A stretch of 64,000 nucleotides of DNA. Origin: Campylobacteraceae bacterium. Lineage in GTDB: Bacteria > Campylobacterota > Campylobacteria > Campylobacterales > Campylobacteraceae. Numbering within the stretch: position 1 is the first letter of the stretch; every line of letters starts with the position of its first letter. The position numbers and the translations under genes are program-made. Of the stretch, positions 27,296 through 38,805 are shown one piece after another. The notes beneath the pieces were generated by a model. It was not told the origin of the DNA. It was given only the letters and a program-made list of their open reading frames with translations, and made no database searches. The stretch covers positions 1 through 64,000 of the forward strand of contig JAISGD010000019.1 of NCBI GenBank assembly GCA_031263195.1, in the 5' to 3' direction.

Positions 27296-27997
27296 TTACT
27301 CCATCTCATCTTTAAAAGTTGTGTTAAATTTAAAAACTCCATCACCCTCATAAGGCGGAAAAACTTCGCTTTTCATCTCGTCTAAAAAGTTTTTGAGTTT
27401 TTCATTAAAGTTACTATTATACGATAAAGATACTATTGAATAGCTAAAATCGCCTCTATTATTTATCGTGATCTCTACTTGAGCATATGTGCCCGATACA
27501 GTATAAACAGTTTCACTCCACTTTTCCGAAAGCATATCCTGAATCTTCCCGATAAAAGGGTCATATATGCCAGAATTTGCTGAAGTGACAGTAAGTGTAC
27601 TTTGTTTTTTAAAAGTTAATTTATCAAGTAGTTTGCTTGCGTTGTTCGGCTGATTTTCTTTGCCATCAAGTCTGCTTGGCGTTGAGGCTTTAGCGCCAAT
27701 TTTTGTAAGATTTGTTTCATCAATGTTGGCAAAAAGGTCTTGTACTCCCATTGTTTGAGTTTGTATAGCTGCTGGCGATGAGTCTTGTTTGATGACAGTA
27801 ACGGTTGAAGTTTTGTCCTCTCCGCTCTCCTGTTTTCTTTCAACAAGCATAATATCTAAAAAATTTTCTTTCGCGGTGAAACGCTGTAAAATATCCGGTG
27901 CATTTCCATACATGTGAGCTAAGGCTATGAAAATCGCGATATAAAGTCCAAGCGAAATATAAAAACCGATAATATAAAATCGTTTTTCAGCACTCAT
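27296..27997 (-). CDS. TonB/TolA-like energy-transducing protein
   Basis: 233 residues: one N-terminal membrane segment (about 8-28), a polar variable linker, and a C-terminal TonB/TolA-type domain (YDPFIGKIQDMLSEKW ... YAQVEITINNRGDFSYSIV). Placed between exbD/tolR and tolB it fills the TolA position, carrying force from the TolQR motor to TolB/Pal. It overlaps exbD by 1 bp. It may be annotated tonB in related genomes; the linker is much shorter than in E. coli TolA. Confidence 0.85.
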   Translation of the reverse strand: MSAEKRFYIIGFYISLGLYIAIFIALAHMYGNAPDILQRFTAKENFLDIMLVERKQESGEDKTSTVTVIKQDSSPAAIQTQTMGVQDLFANIDETNLTKIGAKASTPSRLDGKENQPNNASKLLDKLTFKKQSTLTVTSANSGIYDPFIGKIQDMLSEKWSETVYTVSGTYAQVEITINNRGDFSYSIVSLSYNSNFNEKLKNFLDEMKSEVFPPYEGDGVFKFNTTFKDEME

Positions 27998-28389
27998 CAG
28001 CCATTTGTTTCCAATGCTACTTTGAGAAAACCGGCGCTTTTTACAGCTTTCATCACGTACATTACATCATCATACAAAAGAGTTCTGTCAGCTTTTATAT
28101 AGATAGTTGTCTCTTTGTTGTATTTGTTAGCTAACAGTATCATATTGTCCGGAAAGCTTTTCAGTTCGAATTTATCTTTACCCATATAAACTATTTTATT
28201 TTTATCTATTCTGATTTCAAGTGTTGGTATTTTACTCATTTGGGTCGATTTCGAACCGTCAGGAAGCGTAATATTCTCTTCAAATACGAGCGTTGGCGTG
28301 GTAACCATTAAAATAGCAAGTAATACAAGCATAATATCCACTAAAGGTGTGATATTTAATTCCGGTTTTTCATCCCAATCTATTGCCAT
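27997..28389 (-). CDS. ExbD/TolR motor subunit
   Basis: 130 residues with a single N-terminal membrane segment containing the essential aspartate in LNITPLVDIMLVLLAI (Asp near 17), and a periplasmic ExbD/TolR domain ending KAVKSAGFLKVALET. With the ExbB/TolQ protein encoded just upstream it forms the proton-driven stator. The 20-bp overlap with the upstream gene indicates coupled translation. The context favours a TolR role. Confidence 0.92.
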   Translation of the reverse strand: MAIDWDEKPELNITPLVDIMLVLLAILMVTTPTLVFEENITLPDGSKSTQMSKIPTLEIRIDKNKIVYMGKDKFELKSFPDNMILLANKYNKETTIYIKADRTLLYDDVMYVMKAVKSAGFLKVALETNG

Positions 28390-28969
28390 ATAGCGGTTGC
28401 TCTTTATTGTAGTTTTGTTCGTTTGACATCAAATCGATTTGTCGTCCTATATACGCCATAACATCGTAACCTTTTCGTTTTAAAATAATATGAAAAGTAT
28501 ATGCGGGAATAGCGACAAATATACCGCCGGCAGTTGCTACTAAAGCTTCGCTAATTGCCGGAGCTATGACGTTTAGGCTTGCGTTTGAAGATTGCCCAAG
28601 TTTACCGAATGTCTGCAAAATAGATACTACCGTACCGAAAAGTCCTATAAAAGGCGAAGTTGAAGCGATAATAGACAGCCAAGAGAGTCCCGTAGTTACG
28701 CTTTTTTCAGCTGCATTTTTGCATACGCTTAAAAAAGCGGGCGAGTATTTTTGTGACGCGCACTTAGCTAAGATAGAACTGTTTTTTGGTACTTTCGCGC
28801 CAAGCAGCATTTTCTCAAGCGATTCCTGTTCCCTCTCTTTCCACGCCGAAAGATAGAGGCTTCGAGATATAAAAACAGTAAATGTAAGTATAAAATATAA
28901 GGATAGCCATCCTAAAACAAACCAAGTTACCGGATGGCTGTTTGTCAAATATGTAAATATTGCGCCCAT
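28370..28969 (-). CDS. ExbB/TolQ motor subunit
   Basis: 199 residues with three membrane segments. The MotA/TolQ/ExbB signature is LSIIASTSPFIGLFGTVVSILQTF, followed by AISEALVATAGGIFVAIPAY. It forms the proton-conducting channel around ExbD/TolR. The start is placed at the ATG at 28967-28969 (MGAIFTYL), which falls 5 bp after atpC; the longer frame beginning at 29110 would overlap atpC by 136 bp and adds a basic, non-family extension, so I reject it. Confidence 0.9.
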   Translation of the reverse strand: MGAIFTYLTNSHPVTWFVLGWLSLYFILTFTVFISRSLYLSAWKEREQESLEKMLLGAKVPKNSSILAKCASQKYSPAFLSVCKNAAEKSVTTGLSWLSIIASTSPFIGLFGTVVSILQTFGKLGQSSNASLNVIAPAISEALVATAGGIFVAIPAYTFHIILKRKGYDVMAYIGRQIDLMSNEQNYNKEQPLYGNRLG

Positions 28970-28974
28970 AAGAT

Positions 28975-29361
28975 TTAGTATATCTTTTTCGACATAGAAT
29001 CGACTTTTGCCATAGCAAGAGAAACATTTGAGTCGCTCATGCTCTGAATTAACTTTCTCGCTTTTTCCAAAGACGCTGCTATTTCGCTTTCGTTTTGTCC
29101 ACTTATGCAAACTGCACCATCTGCTAAAACAGTGATTTTTGTCTCTTCAACTTTTACAAATCCCCAATTTATTGCTATAGCCTCTTTTTTATCGTTGCTA
29201 AGCTCTATATCTATAACTCCTACTTTTAGGGATGTTAATAAAGCGGCGTGATTTGGTAAAACTCCAAATTCGCCTTCGCTTCCGGGAAATGTTACCGATT
29301 TTACATTACCGGAAAAGATAAGACCTTCCGGAGTAACAATTTCTAAATTTATAGTATTCAT
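28975..29361 (-). CDS. atpC: ATP synthase epsilon subunit
   Basis: 128 residues: N-terminal beta-sandwich with LEIVTPEGLIFSGNVKSV and GSEGEFGVLPNHAALLT, then a C-terminal helical hairpin. It is the rotor-stalk subunit that couples and inhibits F1. Last gene of the atp group and directly before exbB/tolQ. Confidence 0.96.
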   Translation of the reverse strand: MNTINLEIVTPEGLIFSGNVKSVTFPGSEGEFGVLPNHAALLTSLKVGVIDIELSNDKKEAIAINWGFVKVEETKITVLADGAVCISGQNESEIAASLEKARKLIQSMSDSNVSLAMAKVDSMSKKIY

Positions 29362-29372
29362 AACGAAACCTT

Positions 29373-30803
<1,431 letters not shown>

Positions 30804-31700
30804 TTATTTCATAGATTCCATACCGCTGATAATCTCAATAAGTTCAGTGGTAATAGACTCTTGTCTTGCTTTGTTATAAGCTATCGTCAAATGACGAACC
30901 CTCTCTTTTGCATTGTTTGTCGCATTATCCATAGCTTGCATTCTGGCGCTGTGTTCGGCTGCTAACGAATCTATAAGCGCATAGTACATGTTGTATTCGA
31001 GATATTTTTTCATCAACTCTTCAACTATCTCTTTATCGCTTTCTGCTTCTATCTCCAAAAGGGATTTTGACTCGTTTACTGCTTGTATACTGTCAATTTT
31101 TGGAGTCTCTACAGGCAATACATCAACTATTTTAAGTTCTTGAGATATCATATTTAAATAACCGTTATGAACCAAAATAATTTTATCGGTTAAATTTTCA
31201 GAAAAATCCTTAACGGCGTCTTCTATAATTTCTTGCGATTTTTTATAGCTTGGAGATGACGATACGCCTATATATTTTTTTAAAAGCTCGGTATCTTTGA
31301 AGGTAAAATAATCAATTCCTTTACGTCCCACGGCGCGCAATCTAACTTTTACATTAGCAGTTTTAAACTCATTCATTAATCGTCTCACAGCTTTAATCGT
31401 TTGGACGTTGAAACCGCCGCAAAGCCCTTTGTCTGCTGTTATGAATATAATATCTACAATTTTCGGCGCGTTATTTATCTTTAAAAATTTACTATCTATA
31501 CTGCCCGCTTTATATTGTGAAAGCTTATAAGAGATTTCAGAGAGCATTTCATTGATTTTATTTGCATATACTCTAGACTGCCTTGCTACCTCTTCGGCTT
31601 TACGCAATTTAGCGGTAGATACAAGCTTCATGGCACGCGTTGTTTTTTGCGTGTTTTGAACGCTTTTTATCTTCCTTTTTATCTCTTTAAGATTTGACAT
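30804..31700 (-). CDS. atpG: ATP synthase gamma subunit
   Basis: 298 residues. The N-terminal [20 protein letters not shown] and C-terminal [12 protein letters not shown]...[16 protein letters not shown] helices form the central rotor shaft; the middle [13 protein letters not shown] is typical. It starts 3 bp after the atpA stop. Confidence 0.97.
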   Translation of the reverse strand: MSNLKEIKRKIKSVQNTQKTTRAMKLVSTAKLRKAEEVARQSRVYANKINEMLSEISYKLSQYKAGSIDSKFLKINNAPKIVDIIFITADKGLCGGFNVQTIKAVRRLMNEFKTANVKVRLRAVGRKGIDYFTFKDTELLKKYIGVSSSPSYKKSQEIIEDAVKDFSENLTDKIILVHNGYLNMISQELKIVDVLPVETPKIDSIQAVNESKSLLEIEAESDKEIVEELMKKYLEYNMYYALIDSLAAEHSARMQAMDNATNNAKERVRHLTIAYNKARQESITTELIEIISGMESMK

Positions 31701-31703
31701 GCG

Positions 31704-33224
31704 CTATCCTTTAACTGCAAAGGTAGTTTTAAAATCGTTTAATGCTTTTTTCAAAGTATCTTCAACATCTTTATCAAGTACTTTTTTTACTCTAATTTGT
31801 TCTAAAATATCAGGATATTTTGCTTCAATGAACGGGTATAGTTCGCTTTCAAATTTACCTATATCAGCAGTTGCCACATCATCCAAAAATCCTTTTGCGC
31901 CGGCATATATGATTACAACCTGTTTTTCAACGGCAAGCGGAGAATATGGAGGCTGTTTCAAAAGCTCAACCATTCTTTGTCCGCGCTCAAGTTGTTTTCT
32001 GCTTGCTTCGTCCAAATCGCTTGCAAATTGAGCAAATGCTTGGAGTTCTCTATATTGAGCCAAATCCAATCTTAATGTGCCTGAAACTTGCTTTATAGCT
32101 TTAATTTGAGCAGCGCCGCCGACTCTTGATACCGATAGACCGACGTTTATAGCGGGGCGTATACCTGAGTTGAAGAGGTCTGTTTCAAGAAAGATTTGAC
32201 CGTCCGTGATAGATATAACGTTTGTTGGAATATATGCCGAGACGTCGCCCGCTTGCGTTTCTATAATAGGAAGCGCAGTTAGCGAACCGGCTCCTAATTC
32301 ATCGTTTAATTTTGAAGCGCGTTCCAACAATCTTGAATGGAGATAAAATACGTCTCCGGGATATGCTTCGCGTCCTGGCGGTCGGCGTAAAATCAAAGAC
32401 ATTTCGCGGTAAGCGATAGCATGTTTTGTTAAATCGTCATAAATGATGAGCGCATGGCGGGAATTATCTCTAAAATACTCTCCCATAGTTACGCCCGCAT
32501 ATGGAGCCAAATATTGAAGCGCTGCTGAGTCGCTTGCGCCCGCACTTACGATAATAGTATATTCCATAGCTCCGTGTTCTTCAAGTTTTTTTACAACTTG
32601 CGCTACCGTTGATTGTTTTTGACCTATAGCTACATATATACAAATAACGTTTTGCCCTTTTTGGTTGATGATTGTATCAACAGCTACGGTAGTTTTGCCC
32701 GTTTGTCTATCGCCAATAATAAGTTCTCTTTGTCCGCGTCCTATCGGAACGAGCGCGTCAATTGCTTTAATTCCTGTTTGAAGAGGCTCGTGTACGGATT
32801 TTCTTGCCATAATACCGGGAGCTTTTTCCTCTACAAATCTACTCTCTTTTGTTTCGATCGGACCTTTAGCGTCTATCGGGTCGCCAAGCGAATTTACAAC
32901 GCGTCCGATAATGGAATCGCCTACGGGAACTTGCAAAAGTTTCCCCAATCTTTTAACTGACGCACCTTCGTAAATGCCGTCGCTTTTACCAAGAACAACG
33001 ATTCCCACGCTTGATTCTTCAAGGTTTAACGCCATTCCGCGTTCGCCGTTTTCAAACTCCACCATTTCGCCAGCCATAATATTGTTTAATCCATAGACAT
33101 TTGCAACGCCGTCTGCTACCGCTATAACTTTGCCTGTCTCTTCAATATTTACGCTTAGATTAAAGTTTTCGATTCTCTCTTTTATGATGGAACTGATTTC
33201 GTCTGCTTTAATTTTAGTTGCCAC
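31704..33224 (-). CDS. atpA: ATP synthase alpha subunit
   Basis: 506 residues. P-loop GDRQTGKT (about 171-178), the [20 protein letters not shown] segment, and [13 protein letters not shown] near 370. It provides non-catalytic nucleotide sites in the F1 hexamer. It is 20 bp downstream of atpH. Confidence 0.98.
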   Translation of the reverse strand: MATKIKADEISSIIKERIENFNLSVNIEETGKVIAVADGVANVYGLNNIMAGEMVEFENGERGMALNLEESSVGIVVLGKSDGIYEGASVKRLGKLLQVPVGDSIIGRVVNSLGDPIDAKGPIETKESRFVEEKAPGIMARKSVHEPLQTGIKAIDALVPIGRGQRELIIGDRQTGKTTVAVDTIINQKGQNVICIYVAIGQKQSTVAQVVKKLEEHGAMEYTIIVSAGASDSAALQYLAPYAGVTMGEYFRDNSRHALIIYDDLTKHAIAYREMSLILRRPPGREAYPGDVFYLHSRLLERASKLNDELGAGSLTALPIIETQAGDVSAYIPTNVISITDGQIFLETDLFNSGIRPAINVGLSVSRVGGAAQIKAIKQVSGTLRLDLAQYRELQAFAQFASDLDEASRKQLERGQRMVELLKQPPYSPLAVEKQVVIIYAGAKGFLDDVATADIGKFESELYPFIEAKYPDILEQIRVKKVLDKDVEDTLKKALNDFKTTFAVKG

Positions 33225-33244
33225 TTTTATTACTCCTTAATTTT

Positions 33245-33775
33245 TTATATTGCTTTAAGTATATGCTCAGCCATTTGAGCTTTTAATCTATCAAGCGAAA
33301 AGCTTGTCTCAACACCAAGGTCATCAATCTCTATTTTGACCCCTTTATAATTTGATTTTTCACTTTTAAATGTTATGTCTGCTCCGAATTTTTTGCTAAA
33401 ACTCTTTTGTAAACTTTCCACCTGCTCTTTACTTATCTCTTTGTCCGCATAGATCTCACCCTTATAACGGTTGTTTTTAAAGGAAATTTGAAGCTCAAGC
33501 TCTTTATAGATGTCAGATAAAAAGAGTAACCTCCCATTCTCATTTAAAAGAGAGATAAAGTTAATAAGTTTTTTATTTTCATATTTTAAGATAGAGATAA
33601 TAAGCTTCTTTTTATTCTCTTTACTCACATCCGGAGTTGAGATAATCGTCTTAAATTTTGTTATGTCAAATGCGCTACTAAGCTCTTTCAATGAGTCGCG
33701 CACTTTTGTAAGCTCTTCACCTTTAAAGCTCTCAAGCAGCGCTTTAACATATCTTTTTGCTATAACCGTGCTCAT
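33245..33775 (-). CDS. atpH: ATP synthase delta subunit
   Basis: 176 residues of the OSCP/delta family: an N-terminal helical bundle (IAKRYVKALLESF) and a C-terminal domain ending GVKIEIDDLGVETSFSLDRL. It fixes the peripheral stalk to the top of F1. It overlaps atpF by 1 bp. Confidence 0.94.
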   Translation of the reverse strand: MSTVIAKRYVKALLESFKGEELTKVRDSLKELSSAFDITKFKTIISTPDVSKENKKKLIISILKYENKKLINFISLLNENGRLLFLSDIYKELELQISFKNNRYKGEIYADKEISKEQVESLQKSFSKKFGADITFKSEKSNYKGVKIEIDDLGVETSFSLDRLKAQMAEHILKAI

Positions 33776-34281
33776 TATGCTACCTTCTTTAAGATAATAT
33801 TGATAAATTTTTCTCTATCAATAGCAATAGACTCTTCTGTAAAAAGTTCACAAAGTATCTCATTTACAACTATGCGCACCATTTTGCGTCTTTCTATATT
33901 CATTTGGTCTCGACCGGCTTTTTCAAGATTTTCAAGCTCCAAAGTCAAATCCGATGAGATTTTGGCAAGCATTATTTTGCTCTCTTTTTCCGACGTGCTA
34001 AGAAGTGCTTTTGCATTCGTTTTAGCCTCTTCAATTTTTTCCAAAGCCTCATTTTTTCGCTTTTTAGACTCTTTTAATTTTTCTTGGATAGCGTTTAACT
34101 TATCAGCAATAGAACTTTTTCTGTTTTTAAAAAAGTTTTTGATGATATTTGCCAGCAGATAGTATAAAAGTCCTGCAAATAAAAGAAAGTTTACGGCTCT
34201 TGGAAATATATCCGTTTCACTGCCGCTACTGTTTGCAAATATTAATACAGGAAAAATAAATAGTATGATATATCGCAACAA
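33775..34281 (-). CDS. atpF: ATP synthase b subunit
   Basis: 168 residues: N-terminal signal-like/membrane segments (about 1-17 and 28-46), then a long charged helix (KLNAIQEKLKESKKRKNEAL) for the peripheral stalk. It follows a second b-type gene (b'), so the stator is a b/b' heterodimer, the usual state in Campylobacterota. The a and c subunit genes (atpB, atpE) are not in this window. Confidence 0.93.
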   Translation of the reverse strand: MLRYIILFIFPVLIFANSSGSETDIFPRAVNFLLFAGLLYYLLANIIKNFFKNRKSSIADKLNAIQEKLKESKKRKNEALEKIEEAKTNAKALLSTSEKESKIMLAKISSDLTLELENLEKAGRDQMNIERRKMVRIVVNEILCELFTEESIAIDREKFINIILKKVA

Positions 34282-34290
34282 TGTCCTCTC

Positions 34291-34713
34291 CTATATCTTG
34301 CCAAGTTTAGCTTTAATAGCTTCTCTGAAAAGCGGCATTTGGCTTTTCAGAGCATTTTTAAGCTCAACTCTTTCGTTATCAAGTGTTTTTATAAATTCAT
34401 TATACTCGGTCTCAAGTTTATTTTTTTTCGCATTAAGTTTTTTATTGGCGTCAGAGCGCGCAGAGGCTAACAATTCCATGCGTTTTGCCGCCGCTTTATT
34501 TTTGGCATCCAATATGATTTGGTTTGCTTCATTTTGATAGATACCGACATCATCAGAATTTTTGGCTACATCTTTCAAATCTTTCCCGACAAGACTATTT
34601 CTGTTATCAATGAAACTAAGCAGAGGCTTGTAAAGGATTTTGTTAAGCACAACAAGCAGAACTAAAAACAATACTACTGTTGACAGTAACAGTGAAAAAT
34701 TCATATCCAGCAT
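34291..34713 (-). CDS. atpF': ATP synthase b' subunit
   Basis: 140 residues: N-terminal membrane helix (FSLLLSTVVLFLVLLVVL), then a coiled-coil stalk helix. It pairs with the b subunit encoded 9 bp downstream. First gene of the atp group, 131 bp after parB; this gap is the largest within the long operon and could hold an internal promoter. Confidence 0.92.
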   Translation of the reverse strand: MLDMNFSLLLSTVVLFLVLLVVLNKILYKPLLSFIDNRNSLVGKDLKDVAKNSDDVGIYQNEANQIILDAKNKAAAKRMELLASARSDANKKLNAKKNKLETEYNEFIKTLDNERVELKNALKSQMPLFREAIKAKLGKI

Positions 34714-34844
34714 AAAGTATTCTCCTTATTTTTTATATGTAACTTTAAGATTAAACCTCTTTTTTATATGCGACAAAAGAAGACAGATATCAACGTGAGA
34801 TTTTACCATTTAAAACAAAAAAACTTATTAAATTTCACGCAAAA

Positions 34845-35705
34845 TTATTCCCACTCTCTTATGCGTACTAAAAAGTTTTCTATCTCTTGAGTATTTTTGA
34901 AATTGATCGTTAAACTCTCTTTTGTTGTTTTGGCTTTTAATCCTATGCTTGCTATCTTCTCTTGTATTGCCTGTAATGATGGGTGCGCTTTTATTGTCTC
35001 TAATCGTCTCTTTTTTAAAGATGACGGGTTTGATTTAAGCTGTTTTACAAGATTTTCCGTTTCTCTTACGCTTAAATGTTGTCCTAAGATGGTATTTACT
35101 ATTGTCTCTTCGTCAATAGCGTCAAGTCCGACTATAACTTTTGCGTGTCCTTGAGATAGTTTACCTTCGGCTATTAAATGTTTCGTCCTGTCACATAACG
35201 ATAAAAGTCTGATAGTATTTGTTATTTGAGCGCGTGATTTGTGTATAATTTCCGAGAGACCGTCTTGTGTTATGTTGTATTCGTCTATAAGTTCTTGATA
35301 TGCCCGTCCAAGTTCTATAGGATTTAAATCTTCTCTTTGAATATTTTCAATAAGAGCCAATTCGCGAAGTTTTTCAGACTCATAATCGGCGATAATGGCT
35401 TTAATAGTTGTAAATCCTGCCATTTGGCTTGCGCGCAGTCTTCTCTCGCCTGCCAAAAGCATAAAATCGTCATCTTTTTTTATAACAAGTATAGGTTGCA
35501 AAAGCCCGTGCTTTTTAATAGAGGCGGCTAAATCTTTCAGCGCATCCTCTTTAAAAACAAATCTGGGTTGATATGGGTTGGGCTTAATTTTGTCTATATC
35601 TATCTCTTGAACTCTTGAGTTATCGTGTTGAAACTCTTGCTTGTAAGCCTCTTCTACATCCTCAAAAATCGCGCTTAAACCCCTTCCTAATGCTTGTTTT
35701 GCCAT
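34845..35705 (-). CDS. parB: Chromosome-partitioning protein ParB
   Basis: 286 residues: the N-terminal ParB/CTPase domain with RPNPYQPR-like IKPNPYQPRFVF, LLAGERRLRASQMAG and ENIQREDLNPIELGRAYQ; the helix-turn-helix QDGLSEIIHKSRAQITNTIRL; and a short C-terminal dimerisation domain. It binds parS and slides as a CTP clamp. It lies 7 bp after parA. No consensus parS is present in this window. Confidence 0.96.
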   Translation of the reverse strand: MAKQALGRGLSAIFEDVEEAYKQEFQHDNSRVQEIDIDKIKPNPYQPRFVFKEDALKDLAASIKKHGLLQPILVIKKDDDFMLLAGERRLRASQMAGFTTIKAIIADYESEKLRELALIENIQREDLNPIELGRAYQELIDEYNITQDGLSEIIHKSRAQITNTIRLLSLCDRTKHLIAEGKLSQGHAKVIVGLDAIDEETIVNTILGQHLSVRETENLVKQLKSNPSSLKKRRLETIKAHPSLQAIQEKIASIGLKAKTTKESLTINFKNTQEIENFLVRIREWE

Positions 35706-35712
35706 ATTGTTC

Positions 35713-36495
35713 CTAACCTGCTAAAATAGAGTAAGCGAGGTCTTGATAAGCGACTGACCCCGGTGACTTATCGTCGTATAATATTATCGGTTTGCCAAAA
35801 CTTGGTGATTCCGCTAACTTTACGTTTCGCGGGATCAGCACGAGAGCTTCACCGTCTTTATTTAAAAAAAGTTTGTTTTTAAAGTGCTGTTGCAAATCTG
35901 CCACTACTTGACGCGAAAGGTTGTTTTGAGTGGTAAACATTGTCGGTAAAAATCCTTTTATCTCAAGGGGCGGATTAATAGTTTTTTTTATAAGTTTTAT
36001 AGTGTTTAACAGTTGCGCTAATCCCTCTAGAGCATAAAATTCACATTGAATCGGGATAATAACCGAATCTGCAGCACTCAAAGCGTTAATTGTGATACTG
36101 CCAAGAGCCGGAGGCGAGTCTATAATAACAAAATCATAATCGTTTTTTATTTCACCAATAGCATTTTTGAGTATCAATTCACGTTCTTTTGTATTATTGT
36201 CGTAAAACTCTTTTTCTATGCCTACGAGTCCTATGTTTGATGGGGCGAAATAGAGATTTTTGATATCTGTTTTAAGGAGTATTTGAGAGAGTTTTTTGCG
36301 TCCTATAAGTACATGGTAAATGTTAAATTCGTAATTATTACGAAAACCAAGTCCGGTTGTAGCATTTGATTGCGGGTCAATGTCTATAAGCAACACCTTT
36401 TTACCGGCAATGGCGAGTGCGGCAGATAAGTTGATAGCTGTAGTTGTTTTTCCAACTCCGCCTTTTTGATTGGCGACAGTAATAACCTCACTCAT
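35713..36495 (-). CDS. parA: Chromosome-partitioning ATPase ParA (Soj)
   Basis: 260 residues with the deviant Walker A KGGVGKTTTAINLSAAL (about 11-27), Walker A' DIDPQSNATTGLG and Walker B IIDSPPALG. It drives segregation of ParB-parS complexes on the nucleoid. It overlaps birA by 4 bp and precedes parB in the same operon. Confidence 0.97.
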   Translation of the reverse strand: MSEVITVANQKGGVGKTTTAINLSAALAIAGKKVLLIDIDPQSNATTGLGFRNNYEFNIYHVLIGRKKLSQILLKTDIKNLYFAPSNIGLVGIEKEFYDNNTKERELILKNAIGEIKNDYDFVIIDSPPALGSITINALSAADSVIIPIQCEFYALEGLAQLLNTIKLIKKTINPPLEIKGFLPTMFTTQNNLSRQVVADLQQHFKNKLFLNKDGEALVLIPRNVKLAESPSFGKPIILYDDKSPGSVAYQDLAYSILAG

Positions 36496-37127
36496 CTTAG
36501 ACTATATACCTTTTTATTATTTATCTCAATTGACCCGTCAAGGCATAGCTTCGCTTCTTTCAAGGAGCAATATTTACCCTCTATATGAACGCCAAAACTT
36601 TGACTTAATTGAAATTCTAACTTATATTTACTAAAAGTCTGCTTCCACGAAGGAAAATTTTTTATATACTCCATAAATCCCTTCACTAACTCTTGCGGAG
36701 TAATCGCTATATCAAGCATTGCGTACTTGTTTGAAGATGCGTGAAGATTTATTCCAACGGATATTATAAAATTCTCTTTTACTTTTGCTGTTATCATACC
36801 TCCTGCCTTTTTTTCTCCGATATAAAAATCGTTAGGCCATTTTAACCATACACTTGAGCCGAAATTTCTCAAAAATTCCAATAAGAGCTGTGAAAAGTAA
36901 ATAGACATCGAAGGTTGCGGTAAATCATCAGGAAGAGTTGATGAAACGGGTACAAAACTTAGATAAAGATTTCCATCGCCACTCTCCCATGTGTTACCGC
37001 GACTCCCTATACCTTGCGTTTGTTTAGCTGCGTATATGGCAAATGGAGGTGTTATATCATTATTTTTTATCGCTTCACAGAGCCATTGATGTGTTGAGCT
37101 TATCTCCTCAACAAAATGTATCTCCAA
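36492..37127 (-). CDS. birA: Biotin-[acetyl-CoA-carboxylase] ligase
   Basis: 211 residues, catalytic domain only: the biotinyl-AMP loop QGIGSRGNTWESGDGNLYLS and KWPNDFYIGEKKAGGMI. It lacks the N-terminal helix-turn-helix of E. coli BirA, so it should not repress transcription itself. It attaches biotin to the carboxyl carrier protein. It overlaps fmt by 20 bp. Confidence 0.92.
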   Translation of the reverse strand: MEIHFVEEISSTHQWLCEAIKNNDITPPFAIYAAKQTQGIGSRGNTWESGDGNLYLSFVPVSSTLPDDLPQPSMSIYFSQLLLEFLRNFGSSVWLKWPNDFYIGEKKAGGMITAKVKENFIISVGINLHASSNKYAMLDIAITPQELVKGFMEYIKNFPSWKQTFSKYKLEFQLSQSFGVHIEGKYCSLKEAKLCLDGSIEINNKKVYSLR

Positions 37128-38031
37128 CTTTTATCCTTTTTCCATTTACGTATGAAGACGCGTCCGTCTCTTGTTTTGATGGAGCCGCTATGCGCGATAA
37201 TTTTACATATCCGTCCGCGCATGTCACAACTACGTCTTTTTGATTGATTTGCGCAATAATGCCAATGCTATTATTGTGATTTTCTTTTTCGCACTCAAAA
37301 GATTTAAGTTTTAATCCGTTTGATAAAAAAACTCCTGGCCAAGAGGTAAAAGCAAGCAATTTTTGTTTTAACTCTTTACATGTAAGATAAAAATTTATCT
37401 CGCCGTCTTCTTTTGTTATTTTTGAAGTTTTTGAACTAAGTGCGTCATTTTGCCTTACATGTAGTATATTTTCATAAGAGCGAATAACTTTAAGCGTCAA
37501 ATCGGCGGCTTTTTTCGAGAGCAGTTCAAAAAGCGCGTCGGAGTTTAAATCTTTTATTTTTACATAACTAAATCCCAACATTTCGCCGTTATCAAGTCCT
37601 TTAGCCATTTTCATCGCGGTAACGCCGCTGTATTCGTCATCATTTAATATAGCTTGCTGTATTGGACTGGCACCTCTGTATTTAGGCAGCAAGGAGGCGT
37701 GAAGATTTATACAAGGCGCTATTTGTAAAATACTTTCGGGCAATATCTTTCCATACGCCGCGACAATTATGAAATCAGGTTTTAGCGACTTTATATATTC
37801 CGCCGTATCATTATCTTTTATGCTTTCAGGTTGCAGTATGTTTAGTTGTAAATTATTATCTTTAGCGAATTGTTTTATATGAGGCGAGCTTAAAATTTGT
37901 CCGCGTCCGACTTTTTTATCAGGTTGCGTAAAAAGCGCGCAAACATTCATATCGTAAGCTTCAATCAAAGCTTTAAAAATAGTCGTCGCGTAATGGGGTG
38001 TTCCCATAAAAATTATGCGATATTTTTTCAT
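37108..38031 (-). CDS. fmt: Methionyl-tRNA formyltransferase
   Basis: 307 residues: formyltransferase domain with FMGTPHYATTIFKAL, the catalytic block INLHASLLPKYRGASPI and the C-terminal OB-like domain. It formylates initiator Met-tRNA with 10-formyl-THF. It overlaps birA and lies 6 bp after proB. Confidence 0.96.
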   Translation of the reverse strand: MKKYRIIFMGTPHYATTIFKALIEAYDMNVCALFTQPDKKVGRGQILSSPHIKQFAKDNNLQLNILQPESIKDNDTAEYIKSLKPDFIIVAAYGKILPESILQIAPCINLHASLLPKYRGASPIQQAILNDDEYSGVTAMKMAKGLDNGEMLGFSYVKIKDLNSDALFELLSKKAADLTLKVIRSYENILHVRQNDALSSKTSKITKEDGEINFYLTCKELKQKLLAFTSWPGVFLSNGLKLKSFECEKENHNNSIGIIAQINQKDVVVTCADGYVKLSRIAAPSKQETDASSYVNGKRIKVGDTFC

Positions 38032-38037
38032 TAGAAT

Positions 38038-38805
38038 TTATTTTTTAGATGCGAACAGAGTCCCGCCGCTATGCTTATTTTTCAAAATAAAATTCTTAAC
38101 GTCGCTCAAATCAAATCCGCTCGCTAAAAACATAGAACGTCTGTTTGATAGCAAAAAATCGGCGGCTTTTAGTTTTGTCACAATGCCGCCTGTGCTGAAT
38201 TCCGAACCGACGTTTGTGTTTTTGCATAGTTCGCTTTCATTTATTTTGTCTACATGTAAGATAAGTTTCGCGTTTTTATTCTCTTTTGGGTCGGTATCGT
38301 AATATCCGTTGATATCCGATAAAATCACCAATAAATCAGCGTCAAAAAAGTGCGTTACATGTGCGGACAGTTGGTCGTTATCGCCAAATACAATCTCCTC
38401 AACGCCTACCGTGTCGTTTTCGTTTATTATGGGCAAGATACCGTTTTCTAAAAGCGTATTTATAGCGTCTCTTGCTGCTTTTGTACGTTTTCTTGAGTCA
38501 AAATCATCCGAGATTAATAAAATTTGCGCCCCGAATTTTCCATATTTTTGCAAAAATTCATTATAGTATTGCATGAGGTACGGCTGTCCGATAGCCGCTA
38601 AAGCTTGTTTGTCCGATACTATTTTTTTGTTTAGTTTTATTTTTGAAAATCCAGTTGCCACAGCGCCAGAACTTACTAAAATAACTTCGTGTTTTTCCAT
38701 AGCAAGCACTAAAAATTCGATGAGTTTTTCAAATCTTGAAACGCACAATTTCCCATTTTCCGTTAGAACGTGCGTTCCTACTTTAACTACTATTCGTTTT
38801 TTCAT
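38038..38805 (-). CDS. proB: Glutamate 5-kinase (short form)
   Basis: 255 residues: amino-acid-kinase fold with [45 protein letters not shown] and GTGGI-like [13 protein letters not shown]. It phosphorylates glutamate for proline synthesis. The C-terminal PUA domain of E. coli ProB is absent, as in other Campylobacterota. It overlaps obgE by 23 bp. Confidence 0.95.
   Translation of the reverse strand: MKKRIVVKVGTHVLTENGKLCVSRFEKLIEFLVLAMEKHEVILVSSGAVATGFSKIKLNKKIVSDKQALAAIGQPYLMQYYNEFLQKYGKFGAQILLISDDFDSRKRTKAARDAINTLLENGILPIINENDTVGVEEIVFGDNDQLSAHVTHFFDADLLVILSDINGYYDTDPKENKNAKLILHVDKINESELCKNTNVGSEFSTGGIVTKLKAADFLLSNRRSMFLASGFDLSDVKNFILKNKHSGGTLFASKK

Noticed and set aside
28970-29110. 47-residue N-terminal extension of ExbB/TolQ
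   Set aside because: It would lie almost entirely inside atpC in another frame and does not match the family; the ATG at 28969 gives the expected length.
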